From Coptodactyla brooksi (Eukaryota; Arthropoda; Insecta; Coleoptera; Scarabaeidae), in contig JAWQRM010000038.1 of assembly GCA_033557675.1 (NCBI GenBank), positions 1-36,325 on the forward strand: a stretch of DNA of 36,325 nt, in the 5' to 3' direction. The position numbers were made by a program, and so were the translations under genes. Shown here piece by piece: positions 1-8,643 of this stretch; position 1 is the stretch's first letter; each line of letters opens with the position of its first letter. A model generated the notes under the pieces. That model was not told the DNA's origin, did no database searches, and saw only the letters and a program-made list of their open reading frames with translations.

Positions 1-944
1 CAATCCTTTACCTCATATACTAATAAGAACAAACATAAAAACTATAACGACATTGTTTTTCAAATTTAATTTTAGCCTAAATTTTTATTCGTAGGTGGTC
101 AAAACGCCTAACGGACCGATGCTCCAAAATTCTTACGGTAGACTAATTACCAACCTAACTCAATCTACAATCAATCAAATTTTGAAATCCCTTATCAAAA
201 TATAATTTTAACCTAACTCATTCAATTACATAACAGCTTTTTTCCCTTATTTTGGTGGATTAATAAGTTTCCAGTTAAACACCCATTCACACCCTAACAG
301 TTACTTAACAAACTGCCATTTCGAAACGTCACTAAAACAAAAATCCTCAAAACGACATTCAAAAGTCTCTAAAACAAACTGTGCTTTAACACACAATTTA
401 TCTGCAAACCTTTACCTCATATACTAATAAGAAGAAACATAAAAACTATAACGACATTGTTTTTCAAATTTAATTTTAGCCTAAATTTTTATTGGTAGCT
501 GGTCAAAACACCTAATGGACTGATGCTCCAAAATTCTTCCGATAGACTAATTACCAACCTAACTCAATCGACAATCTACAATCAATCAAATTTTGAAATT
601 CCTTATCAAAATATAATTTTAACCTAACTCATTCAATTACATAACAGCCTTCTTCCCTTATTTTGGTGGATTAATAAGTTTTCAGTTAAACACCCATTCA
701 CACCCTAACAGTTACTTAACAAACTGCCATTTCGAAACGTCACTAAAACAAAAATCCTCAAAACAACATTCAAAAGTCTCTAAAACAAACTGTGCTTTAA
801 CACACTATTTATCTGCAATCCTTTACGTCATATACTAATAAGAACAAACATAAAAACTATAACGACATTGTTTTTCAAATTTAATTTTAACCTGAATTTT
901 TATTCGTAGATGGTCAAAACACCTAATGGACTGATGCTCCAAAA
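1..944. repeat. Tandem satellite array, about 2.3 copies of a 404-411 bp unit
   Basis: Copies start near 1, 405 and 816, each opening with a version of 'caatcctttacctcatatac'. They share long, nearly identical stretches with scattered single-base differences and one small insertion near 570. The third copy breaks off near 944, where the text changes to 'gagcaactatg'. The array begins before the window. The unit is AT-rich and has no credible reading frame. It looks like satellite or local tandem-repeat DNA of recent origin, because the copies are so alike. Confidence 0.9.
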
Positions 945-2408
945 TTCGAGCAACTATGTTCCAATAAGTTAATTTTATTTATTCTGCTTCTTCTTCGGGT
1001 GGGCTAATTACCAACCTAACCCAATCTCGAATGGACCATTTTAAAACGTCAAGAATTCGATTGTCATTGAAAAGTGATCAAAATACCTAAATGGACTAAT
1101 GATACCAAAACTGTTGCTGCGCAAGTTCACTTTTAATCAAACGTAATCTAGAATAGTTTTTACTTCTTGAGGTAAAATAATGCCTATCCAACGGAAAATC
1201 ATTATTCTATATATACTACCGTAATTACATAACATTACATACTCTGTATATAATCAAAATACCAAATGAACTAATGTACCAAAATTGTTGATAAGATACT
1301 TTAATTTTAACCAAACTCAACTTATAATAGCTTCTTGTTTCGGTGGACTAAGGCCATAAAAACTACGTCCATACGCCCATTAACAGTCATTTCACAAACT
1401 ACCGTTTCAAAACGTCAAACCTGTTTGGGTTTTGAACAAAAGTAATCAGAATGTCTAAAGAGCAAATGAACCAATTAATAACAAAGTTATGAAAATTAAA
1501 TTTTAATCCAAGCCAAGTCAACGGCATTTTCTTCTTGCTTAAAAATACTAATGACCTAATGGAGTTTGTTAAATATTTAGTTAAACTAATCAAGTGAAGG
1601 TTATGTTTTGATGATTTTTACCAAATTCAATTGAAGTAATTTTACCAAATTCAATTGAAATTATAGAAACCTTCCTTCGATTATGCAATAAAATAACCTT
1701 CTACTTAAACTAAACGGATCAAGGTTATGTTATGATGGTTTAATAGTTTTACTATCCATAACTATACAATATGTGGGATAGACAATTATTAAATGTTATT
1801 AACCAGAAATAATATTAGCTGCTTCATTTTAAACGCCAATCAATTTATTCTTCAATGAAAGGCAGTAAGTTTGATGCTGTTTGTTTTTAAAATGGTGCGT
1901 TAGTTAGCATTAAAAAAATATAGTTCTTGTCAGCAGCTTTTGAATCTGTCAAAATTGATAATTGAAACTATCAAAATTGACAATTGAAACTATCAAAATT
2001 GTCTTAAAATTGTGAAAAGTGACAATTGACTCTTGAAGTGTGTATTAAGAAAAATTAAGATATTTCCTTAACAACCATTTCTACTTTGTAATTTACTTTA
2101 TACCTGGCGATTTTTCAAGAAGCTTTCTTCCTAAATTATATCACAAGAAATAACAGGTTTGGTTGATAATAATATGTCGTCAATATTTATTTTGATCGGT
2201 TATTAATCAAAATAATTTATATTTCGTTTTAACCGTGAATATAAAATTGCCAAAACTGACAGTTACAGCTTTTAGTTGTGAAACTGTCAAAATTGACAGC
2301 TGAAGCCGGTGTTGACATCTGTCAAAATTGACAGTTGAACCTGTCAATTTTGACAGTTAAAAAATGAATTGAGATTAAAATAAATTTAGTCATTAATTGT
2401 TAACGAAA
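945..2408. other. Gene-free AT-rich stretch with decayed satellite and short palindromes
   Basis: From 945 to about 1400, short phrases of the satellite reappear in diverged form ('accaacctaac', 'ctaatggac'-like, 'accaaaattgtt'). This suggests older, decayed array units. Around 1617-1660 a 20-nt phrase 'ttttaccaaattcaattgaa' occurs twice. From 1947 to 2031 are imperfect 'ctatcaaaattgacaattg' repeats. I see no convincing gene; the short open frame at 1399-1593 on the minus strand has no recognisable protein character. Confidence 0.6.
2282..2357. repeat. Cluster of short TGTCAAAATTGACA palindromes
   Basis: Three near-perfect inverted repeats of the form 'ctgtcaaaattgacag' or 'ctgtcaattttgacag' lie within 76 bp. 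The same motif returns at 3734-3795, 4084-4115, 25507-25526 and 31011-31160, always in intergenic or intronic DNA. Each half pairs with its partner, so each unit can form a small hairpin. The origin is unknown: nested mobile-element ends or a spreading palindrome. Confidence 0.7.
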
Positions 2409-2414
2409 TTTATT
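2409..2414 (-). terminator. Poly(A) signal of MPHOSPH6
   Basis: TTTATT on the plus strand reads AATAAA on the minus strand, about 30 nt after the MPHOSPH6 stop codon. Confidence 0.6.
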
Positions 2415-2443
2415 TTCTAAATTATAAGACGAAAAGTACAAGA

Positions 2444-2875
2444 TCAATTATTCTTAAATTTCTTCTTTTTGTTTTGATTGTTCCCATTCCTATTCTTCTT
2501 GGGTTGAAATTTCTTTCCCATACTATCGACTAACGTAGAATACCCTTTGGCCATTTCGATGTCGGTAACATCTTGTTCCTTTTTAAGACCTACCTCGGCC
2601 AATTTACCGAGGTACGATTCCTGCATCATCTTTTCTATATCGGGATTCATCCCGCCAAACGATAATCTGCCCTCGACGAGGTCTTTGCACTGAAATATAC
2701 CGGTCTCGATAAAGATGATGTTGCCACTCTCCCGCATCTCATCCGTGATCTCGTTCGCGTACATATCTTGGCCCTCGGCGTCTTCCTCTTCCTTCAGGAC
2801 CCTTTCCCTGGTCTTTTTCATAAATTTCATATCCAAAATGGCTTTGGATAGCTTCGCTTTCTTGTTTTCTTGCAT
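2444..2875 (-). CDS. MPHOSPH6: M-phase phosphoprotein 6 (MPP6), exosome-associated rRNA-processing factor
   Basis: Single-exon gene for 143 residues. MPP6 binds the nuclear RNA exosome and, with the MTR4 helicase, helps 3' processing of the 5.8S rRNA precursor; it acts in the nucleolus. The N-terminus (residues 4-20, basic, 'AKLSKAILDMKFMKK') and the central 'GRLSFGGMNPDIEKMM' stretch are hallmarks of the family. The C-terminus is a lysine/asparagine-rich tail from about residue 122, as expected for a basic RNA-binding end. Human MPP6 is somewhat longer (about 160 residues). The start is the only in-frame ATG before the conserved N-terminus. The gene is divergent from the crossbronx-like gene. 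The family call is firm; the function is carried over from the family. Confidence 0.93.
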   Translation of the reverse strand: MQENKKAKLSKAILDMKFMKKTRERVLKEEEDAEGQDMYANEITDEMRESGNIIFIETGIFQCKDLVEGRLSFGGMNPDIEKMMQESYLGKLAEVGLKKEQDVTDIEMAKGYSTLVDSMGKKFQPKKNRNGNNQNKKKKFKNN

Positions 2876-3160
2876 TTTTATAGGTTAAATTTTAAAGTAT
2901 ACGGGCGAAAATAGAGAGGTTTGAAAATAAATCGCTTTTGTCGTTATTGTAATTTTATGGCTGCGTGTCTAATTATGTGTAATTTAAAGAGACGGTACCT
3001 GTTTGAAATTCGGGAATGCAATTTCCCCTCCACTCTATAAAAAAACAGCGTAAATATGTTGAATCTGTCAGGTATCGACGTAATTAACAGATAACACGTG
3101 CTATTATCTACTTACGCCGATAATGTATTTGTGATACTCGTGCAATTTTGTTCCGCAAAA
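2876..3160. promoter_or_regulatory. Shared 285-bp divergent promoter region (MPHOSPH6 / crossbronx)
   Basis: Only 285 bp separate the two start codons, which point away from each other, so both promoters and both 5' UTRs must fit here. I see no clear TATA box for either side. The start sites cannot be placed from sequence alone. Confidence 0.6.
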
Positions 3161-4432
3161 ATGTTGACCGCACCGCCTGGGCATTCGAAGGTAAAATATT
3201 AAGGTCGGCTCGTTAGGTTATGTTAACTGTCCGCGAGTTTAAGGATGAAACGCAGGAAACCACTTTTACGAGACAGGGGTCCTTGAGGATGGTTTTACCT
3301 CAACAGGGACACAAAGAAAACTTGTTTGGGAGACAAAACGAAGACTTAAATCAATTCTATAAGGCTGTCCATCAGGAATACGTAGTTTTAGCAGAGTAGT
3401 ACGATACGTGTTGAAATTTAAATATTTTTGCACCTATTCACATTATATTTTTGCAGCCAAATGTTGCAAAGCGAAGATTTGCCCGGGATATATGTAATTC
3501 CATCCAGAGAATCCTGCCTGAGTGAGTAAAAGCGTACTTATTCTCATTACCCCATTCATTATGGTGATATTTTCAGCCTGGTTCGGTGTAATATTTATAA
3601 GAAGTGGCCTGTATGAAGATGGTATATTTAGGTTTAACGTAGTGCTACCGGAAACATTCCCCGACGGCGGACACCCTGTATGTAATTTAATTTAATAAGT
3701 TGCCCAAACTGAAAATTGCAATTGTCCATTTCGAAACTGTCAAATTTGACAGCTCAAACTGTCAAATTTGACAGCTTAAGCTCAAAATTGACAGGTCATC
3801 TGTCGCGCGGTTATAAAATGTTTATTATTGCAATTTATAGAGAGTAGTCTTCCGATCGGAGATCATACACCCTGTGATAAACAAAGACACAAACGAGTTA
3901 TATTTACTAGACGGGTTTCCGTTGTGGAATAAAATGGAACACCACATATGGCAGGTTCTGAAGTACGTCCATTGGATATTTTACAATTTTAACTCTAGCC
4001 TCGCGCACGCCGTCAATAAGGAAGCTGTAAATTTGTAAGTGGAAAATTGAAATAGCCCAGCTTGATAGATGTCGAATATGACACCTGTCAAATTTGACGC
4101 CTGTCAAATTTGACATTTCAACAGAATTTGCGGTTATTTTTACATTTTCGTTTAGGTACAAAGAGAACGAAGGTGACTACAAGGAAGAGCTAAAGGGCAT
4201 AATACAGAGGAACGTGGAGGCTCTGTACGATCTGCCTGAGACGGACGATAAGCACAATTTGGTGTTCGAACCGTATGACGCGGATCTGCACGACCCGATC
4301 CGAGAGAAATTTCTGTTGCTGCCGTCCGAGGGCGGTAAATTTAAGGCGTCGGGTTATTCGTGGGTCGACCGCGGCAGCTACAAAGCTTTGACGCGGCCGA
4401 ACCACCTAGAAGAGGAACCAGACGATAGCTAA
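3161..4432 (+). CDS. cbx: Crossbronx / AKT-interacting protein (inactive E2-like UEV protein)
   Basis: Six exons are inferred: 3161-3190, 3244-3398, 3457-3521, 3577-3677, 3841-4034 and 4156-4432, giving 273 residues. Junction phases agree and all introns are GT-AG. The middle exons read 'GIYVIPSRESCL', then 'WFGVIFIRSGLYEDGIFRF' and 'HHIWQVLKYV', which match the ubiquitin-E2 fold of AKTIP and Drosophila crossbronx. The region after 'IIHPVINKDTNELYLLDGFP' has no cysteine where an E2 has its catalytic one, so this is a UEV-type non-catalytic protein. In mammals AKTIP works with Hook proteins in the FHF complex, linking vesicles to dynein. The first exon is the weakest part: its acceptor (TTTAAG at 3238-3243) is poor, and an in-frame ATG at 3220 running straight into exon 2 would give a 281-residue alternative. 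Confidence 0.87.
3734..3795. repeat. Palindrome cluster (TGTCAAATTTGACA) in crossbronx intron 4
   Basis: Two full copies of 'aactgtcaaatttgacagc' and one diverged half-copy lie in tandem inside the intron. They belong to the same dispersed palindrome family as 2282-2357. Confidence 0.65.
4084..4115. repeat. Palindrome pair in crossbronx intron 5
   Basis: 'cctgtcaaatttgac' occurs twice in a row, 40 bp before the last exon. It is the same palindrome family as the preceding intron, and here it takes up much of a 121-bp intron. Confidence 0.6.
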
Positions 4433-4704
4433 TACTTACAGTAACGATAAGTTTTGTTGACAGTTTGTTTTCACTTAAATTGTAGATTAAAAGAAATGTT
4501 TTTATGAGTAGTGAGGATTGTTTGTTTTTTGTGGAAGTAACGAATAATGTTGCCTTAACAATATCGCGTGTACGTTATTGTTTTTTTTGTTGAAAAATGC
4601 AAGGTGTAATTTTTACGAACAAATATTTTTTAATGCCTATGTACTATAACTGTTTTTCAGATTTTATATTTATATGTAAACAGTAGGAAATTTATATTTA
4701 AAAA

Positions 4705-4710
4705 AATAAA
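4705..4710 (+). terminator. Poly(A) signal of crossbronx
   Basis: AATAAA lies 272 nt after the stop codon at the end of an AT-rich 3' UTR. No competing perfect signal is seen closer in. Confidence 0.6.
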
Positions 4711-4800
4711 AGTTTTTGAAAAGTTAATTCCTGCATTTAAATCATACTAAATAAAGTTTACGTATTCTTTCTTGCATTCAAGTTGAATACCCTGACAGCT

Positions 4801-5165
4801 AAATAAGGTTATGTTTAGATCATTATTTTCTGGTTCAAATTGCATTTTGAATCTACATTTAACAAGTAATTCATTGGATAATTTTTTGAAAATGTTAATC
4901 GGCGCATGTGCTAAAAGTGAGGTTATATTTTATTTTTGACAACCATTTGACATTGACAGTTAAGTAATTATTCAAATACTGAGTTGGCTATATTCAAATT
5001 TGTGTTTGCAAAGAAATGTATTACATAAACCATTTTTACAAAAAAATATATAAAATAAAATGAATTTACCTATTTTGAATTTCTTTTTTGGTTGGTATTT
5101 TTAAAAGAAATTAACTTCTTTGATTACATCACTTATAATAACTTATGATAATACAGTAAAAGCGA
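4801..5165 (-). pseudogene. Decayed partial duplicate of the DDX52 5' end and upstream flank
   Basis: 'ttggataattttttgaaaat' at 4874-4893 is identical to the start of the DDX52 coding region at 7785-7804. It is preceded by a diverged match to the coding stretch at 7664 ('aaataaggttatgt'). It is followed by 'tttgacaacca' and, at about 4995-5160, a long match to the DDX52 upstream flank at 8097-8270 ('gtttgcaaagaaatgta' and 'ggtatttttaaaagaaatta'). Orientation matches the intact gene. No open frame survives. This is a truncated tandem copy lying beyond the 3' end of the intact gene. Confidence 0.75.
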
Positions 5166-5570
5166 ATTTATAATTGATATTTTTTAACTGTTTAGATATT
5201 ATTAAAGAAATTCTAAATAAATTAAAATTTGACCGTATTTTTGGGTGTTTTGGGGTTGGTGAGTTTTAAAACGGATAATCTCCAGTTGTTTCTAGTGTCT
5301 AGAAGCAACTTCTAAGGAAAGTTAAGATTGATTCGGAAGGCATCGGGTGGTTATCGTTCCTTTGTTTTTAGATTATTTAAGATGTAGTATCTAAAATTAA
5401 ATTTTAATAACATTGTAATTATAATTTTTTATTTGATATTTATTTTATTTAAATTTGTTATTTTAATATTGTGCCGGTAATTCGAATTTTGGTTCATTTG
5501 CCTATTTTGACATTTTGACCGCATACGAAGAAACAAGCAGCTCTGGCACTTTGAAACAGTTCTAGTTAAG

Positions 5571-5592
5571 TATGTAGCTTAAAAGCTACATA
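5571..5592. repeat. Perfect 22-bp palindrome
   Basis: 'tatgtagctt' + aa + 'aagctacata' is a perfect inverted repeat with 10-bp arms. It lies just upstream of the larger hairpin repeat. Confidence 0.7.
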
Positions 5593-5610
5593 TTTTAACA
5601 ACCAGCCTTC

Positions 5611-5722
5611 ACATCGACACGATTTTCGTGTGGCAAGCGAATATTTTGCTACCAACACATTCGAGTATTTGAATTTATTGATAGCTGAATATTTGCTAGC
5701 TGCACGAAAATCATGTCGATGT
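5611..5722. repeat. Hairpin repeat with about 35-bp arms (MITE-like)
   Basis: The left arm 5611-5645 starts 'acatcgacacgattttcgtg' and is nearly the reverse complement of 5688-5722, which ends 'cacgaaaatcatgtcgatgt'. The loop is about 42 bp. This resembles a foldback or miniature inverted-repeat element; no target duplication is clear. Confidence 0.65.
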
Positions 5723-6156
5723 TAGGGATTCTTAAAATGTTAAATTTAAAAAGCCCGCGATCGTGATCAGGACACACTTTGGCGCTGTATTACAAAATAA
5801 CTACTCCGCTAGCAGAGATACGTCTCTGTATTTACTTTCCCTATGGTATAGTCATATAATAAAATTGTGGGTGATACTTCAGTTGGCATTTGGCGAAAAT
5901 TATCATAAACAATCTGCACTTGACTATTTGACGTTGAATTTGAAAATGTAAACTTTAAATCGATCAAGCTTTATCAATTGTTACACAATTATACTTTACA
6001 TATCTTATAAAAGCAGTTCCAAAATTCAACCAGGTTCTGAAAGAACTTTAAAGCGCCACACTGCGGTTCTTAAAAATTGTAGGCAATGCCTACAAGTTTG
6101 ACTAGGTCTTTGGAATAAAAACAGCAAGCAAGCCAGCTGGGAACAGGGAATGAATA

Positions 6157-6162
6157 TTTATT
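6157..6162 (-). terminator. Poly(A) signal of DDX52
   Basis: The plus strand reads TTTATT, 14 nt past the DDX52 stop codon on the minus strand. The 3' UTR is very short if this signal is used. Confidence 0.5.
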
Positions 6163-6175
6163 GAAATGTTAAAGC

Positions 6176-7819
6176 TTATGATACACCATCGCGATTCTTT
6201 ACAATTTCCTTATTCTTCTTAAGACTATTAACACGCCTTTTCTCATTCTTCTTCCACTTGTCTTTTCGCACATCTTCGTACACTGGAGTAGTTGTGATAT
6301 CTTTACGTTTTGGAGCGCTAACCTTTGCCCGTTTCGCGTGTTTCTTCGATTGTTTCTTTAGTGTTAGCATAAACGACGGCACGTCTTGCCCGGACTGCCT
6401 GATAATGTGCGCCACGCTCCGTAAATTCACAGTGTCGTCGTTTGTGAAGAACGTCACGGCCTTGCCTTTGCGACCGGCGCGTCCTGCCCGCCCGACACGG
6501 TGTATGTAGGCGATGGCCGAAGGTGGAAAGTCGTAATTCACCACCAGATTGACTCCTTTGAAGTCGACGCCCCGCGCCATCAGCTCCGTACAGATGAGGA
6601 CCCAGATTTTCCCCTCGCGAAAACAACGGATCGTGTTGTCCCTCTGGCGCTGTGTCCGATCGGAATGGATCGCGTCGACGTTCATCCCGTCGTAGATCAG
6701 TTCGTTGAAGAGTTGCTGGGCGCGATCTTTCGACTGGACGAAAATTAATACCGGCGGACTGACGCCCTTACGGACGATGTCCCTCAGCGCCATTAACTTT
6801 CCGTCTTCGCTTCCAACGTACAGCAATTCTTGCTGCACGTCCGTGGTCGCGGAATTTCGTAAGCCGACGTTTACCCTGACCAGTCCCTTCAGGTACCTCA
6901 CGCAATATTTCGCCACGACTGGAGCATAAGTGGCGCTGAACATGGCAATTCTCCTATTCGGATTGCTGCACGCGGATAAAATTTTATCCAATTGCTCTCT
7001 GAAGCTCCTAACGCCTTCTTCGAATAACTTATCGGCCTCGTCAATAACCAACCACCCGACGCTACTCAAATTAATCCCGGCTGGTTCTTGTTTCAACAGA
7101 AAACAAATCCTGTTAGGAGTCGTTATTAAAATATCATACTTGCCGCTACTTTTAGGACCGTACCGGGTTAACGCTTGCTTTATTTTACTGATAACGTGGA
7201 TGCGGAGTCCCCTACCTTCCGATAATCGAACGCATTCCTTCTGCGTTTGTTTCGCCAACTCCCGCGTCGGGCAGATAATCAAAGCCCTGAAACCCTCTCG
7301 TTTCGGTCCTTTCAAATCTTGTATAATGGGCAACAGAAACGCTACCGTTTTTCCAGACCCCGTCGGGGCGCAAGCCAAAGTCTGTCTCTTCGCCAACATG
7401 ATCGGAATGGCTTGTTTTTGAATGGGCGTGGGCTCCGAATACCCGCAACCCTTAACGTTTGCTATCAGATCGCTGTCCAAAGCGAAATCGTCAAACGCCT
7501 TCGTCGGTTCCGGAACATTTCTACCAACTACGCTTATATTATTCAGATTCCTGAACCGACTCACCTCTTCTCGATGTAATAACTTCGTCTTGCGTTCGTC
7601 TCCATCGCCGTCGGGTTCCCTTTTGCGTTTTTTCTTGTTAATTTTCGAAACGGTGACATTTCTAAATAAGGTTATGTCTCCGTCATCCTTATCATTCGTT
7701 TCTGGACTTAAAACTTCCGTTTTGATATCCACTTGTTGCGGCTTCTGCGTTTCCTTCGGATTTTTCTTTTTAAAAACTGTTCCCTTGGATAATTTTTTGA
7801 AAATATCGTAAGCATCCAT
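6176..7819 (-). CDS. DDX52: DEAD-box ATP-dependent RNA helicase DDX52 (Rok1 homolog)
   Basis: Intronless, 547 residues. In yeast, Rok1 is a nucleolar helicase that releases snR30 and acts in 18S rRNA and small-subunit assembly; PDCD11/Rrp5, also in this window, is its known functional partner. The helicase core is complete: Q motif near 127-139 ('GYSEPTPIQKQAIP'), motif I 'APTGSGKT' at 151-158, 'PTRELA' at 184-189, DEAD at 260-263, SAT at 295-297, motif IV around 'LIFVQSKDRA' at 358-367, 'ARGVD' at 415-419 and 'HRVGRAGR' at 440-447. The N-terminal 100 residues are lysine-rich and variable, and the C-terminus is basic. The N-terminal 'MDAYDIFKKLSKGT' fits DDX52 specifically and supports the start. 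Divergent from TM9SF4. Confidence 0.97.
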   Translation of the reverse strand: MDAYDIFKKLSKGTVFKKKNPKETQKPQQVDIKTEVLSPETNDKDDGDITLFRNVTVSKINKKKRKREPDGDGDERKTKLLHREEVSRFRNLNNISVVGRNVPEPTKAFDDFALDSDLIANVKGCGYSEPTPIQKQAIPIMLAKRQTLACAPTGSGKTVAFLLPIIQDLKGPKREGFRALIICPTRELAKQTQKECVRLSEGRGLRIHVISKIKQALTRYGPKSSGKYDILITTPNRICFLLKQEPAGINLSSVGWLVIDEADKLFEEGVRSFREQLDKILSACSNPNRRIAMFSATYAPVVAKYCVRYLKGLVRVNVGLRNSATTDVQQELLYVGSEDGKLMALRDIVRKGVSPPVLIFVQSKDRAQQLFNELIYDGMNVDAIHSDRTQRQRDNTIRCFREGKIWVLICTELMARGVDFKGVNLVVNYDFPPSAIAYIHRVGRAGRAGRKGKAVTFFTNDDTVNLRSVAHIIRQSGQDVPSFMLTLKKQSKKHAKRAKVSAPKRKDITTTPVYEDVRKDKWKKNEKRRVNSLKKNKEIVKNRDGVS

Positions 7820-8643
7820 GGTGCTGTGATAAAACTAAGGTTACGTTTCTTTTTTTATTTTGACAACCACGTGCTACCAACATTTTATTTAGTGAATTTT
7901 TGTCTTGATCAGATGGACTAATGACTATCTAGTCCAATTAATCAAAATATCTAAACAACTACAACTCATTCAATTAGGTAATAGTAATACTCTTCTGGCT
8001 ATATTAAATTAATAAACTACAATTAAGTAGTCCAAAAGATTAACATAGCCAGAAGAGTATTATCATTACCACACAATACCTGGCTATAAATAGATTTCGA
8101 ATTTGTGTGTTTGCAAAGAAATGTACTACATAAACTATTTCTACAAAAAATATATGAAATCAAATCAATTTGCGTATTTTGAAATAATTTCGTTTTTGCT
8201 TGGTATTTTTAAAAGAAATTAACTTTTTGAGTACATCATTTATAATACCTTGATAATAATACTGTAACACACTGCTGTATTACAAACGCGACTTCTATAG
8301 TTTTTTCTTTAGTACACAGTTGGTATTGAGTGGTAGTGAGCTGCGCTAAGTAATTGTAAACAATGAATTATAATCAATATTTTGGTAAAGTTTGGAACGA
8401 AAATACCCGCATTAACAATTCTTATAATCAAATGCTTATGAAGGTTACCTACTTGAGAAGGGGATTTTGTCGACGTCAAATTTTCTCCTTACCCCCTACG
8501 GTTGGTAGCACTGCGCGACGTTCGACAGTTAAGTACAAGTGTCAAAAAATGCTTTGATGTTAATTTTTGTAACGTTGTTTTTCACGCGATAGCAAATCAA
8601 CTGGACGCGCTTCAGTATCCACCTAAAATTGTCGTCGTCAATC
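7820..8643. other. Intergenic region between divergent DDX52 and TM9SF4
   Basis: It holds both promoters. The left half carries an inverted repeat (7977-8070) and the sequence shared with 4995-5160. The right half, from about 8280, is less AT-rich and probably holds the TM9SF4 promoter and 5' UTR. A 64-codon frame at 8363-8557 lies in this presumed leader, but it has no conserved character and I do not call it a gene. Confidence 0.5.
7977..8070. repeat. Inverted repeat with 31-bp arms
   Basis: The arm 7977-8007 (contains 'actcttctggctat') pairs with 8040-8070 (contains 'atagccagaagagt'), with about three mismatches and a 32-bp spacer. It is absent from the duplicate of this region at 4950-5000, so it may be an insertion made after the duplication. 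Confidence 0.7.

Larger units (their letters stand above)
5166..6156. other. AT-rich intergenic DNA between the DDX52 fragment and the DDX52 3' end
   Basis: No gene is recognised. It holds two hairpin-forming repeats (listed separately) and otherwise low-complexity AT-rich text. The short open frame at 5763-5951 has no familiar features. Confidence 0.5.

Noticed and set aside
1..944. A CRISPR-like array
   Set aside because: The repeat unit is about 400 bp, spacer-free and tandem, and the genome is eukaryotic; it is a satellite.
6930..7421. A 163-codon open frame opposite DDX52
   Set aside because: It lies wholly inside conserved helicase motifs on the other strand, and the translation has no recognisable domain.
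8363..8557. A 64-codon gene upstream of TM9SF4
   Set aside because: No conserved features. It sits in the likely leader or promoter region and has no matching splice or poly(A) context.
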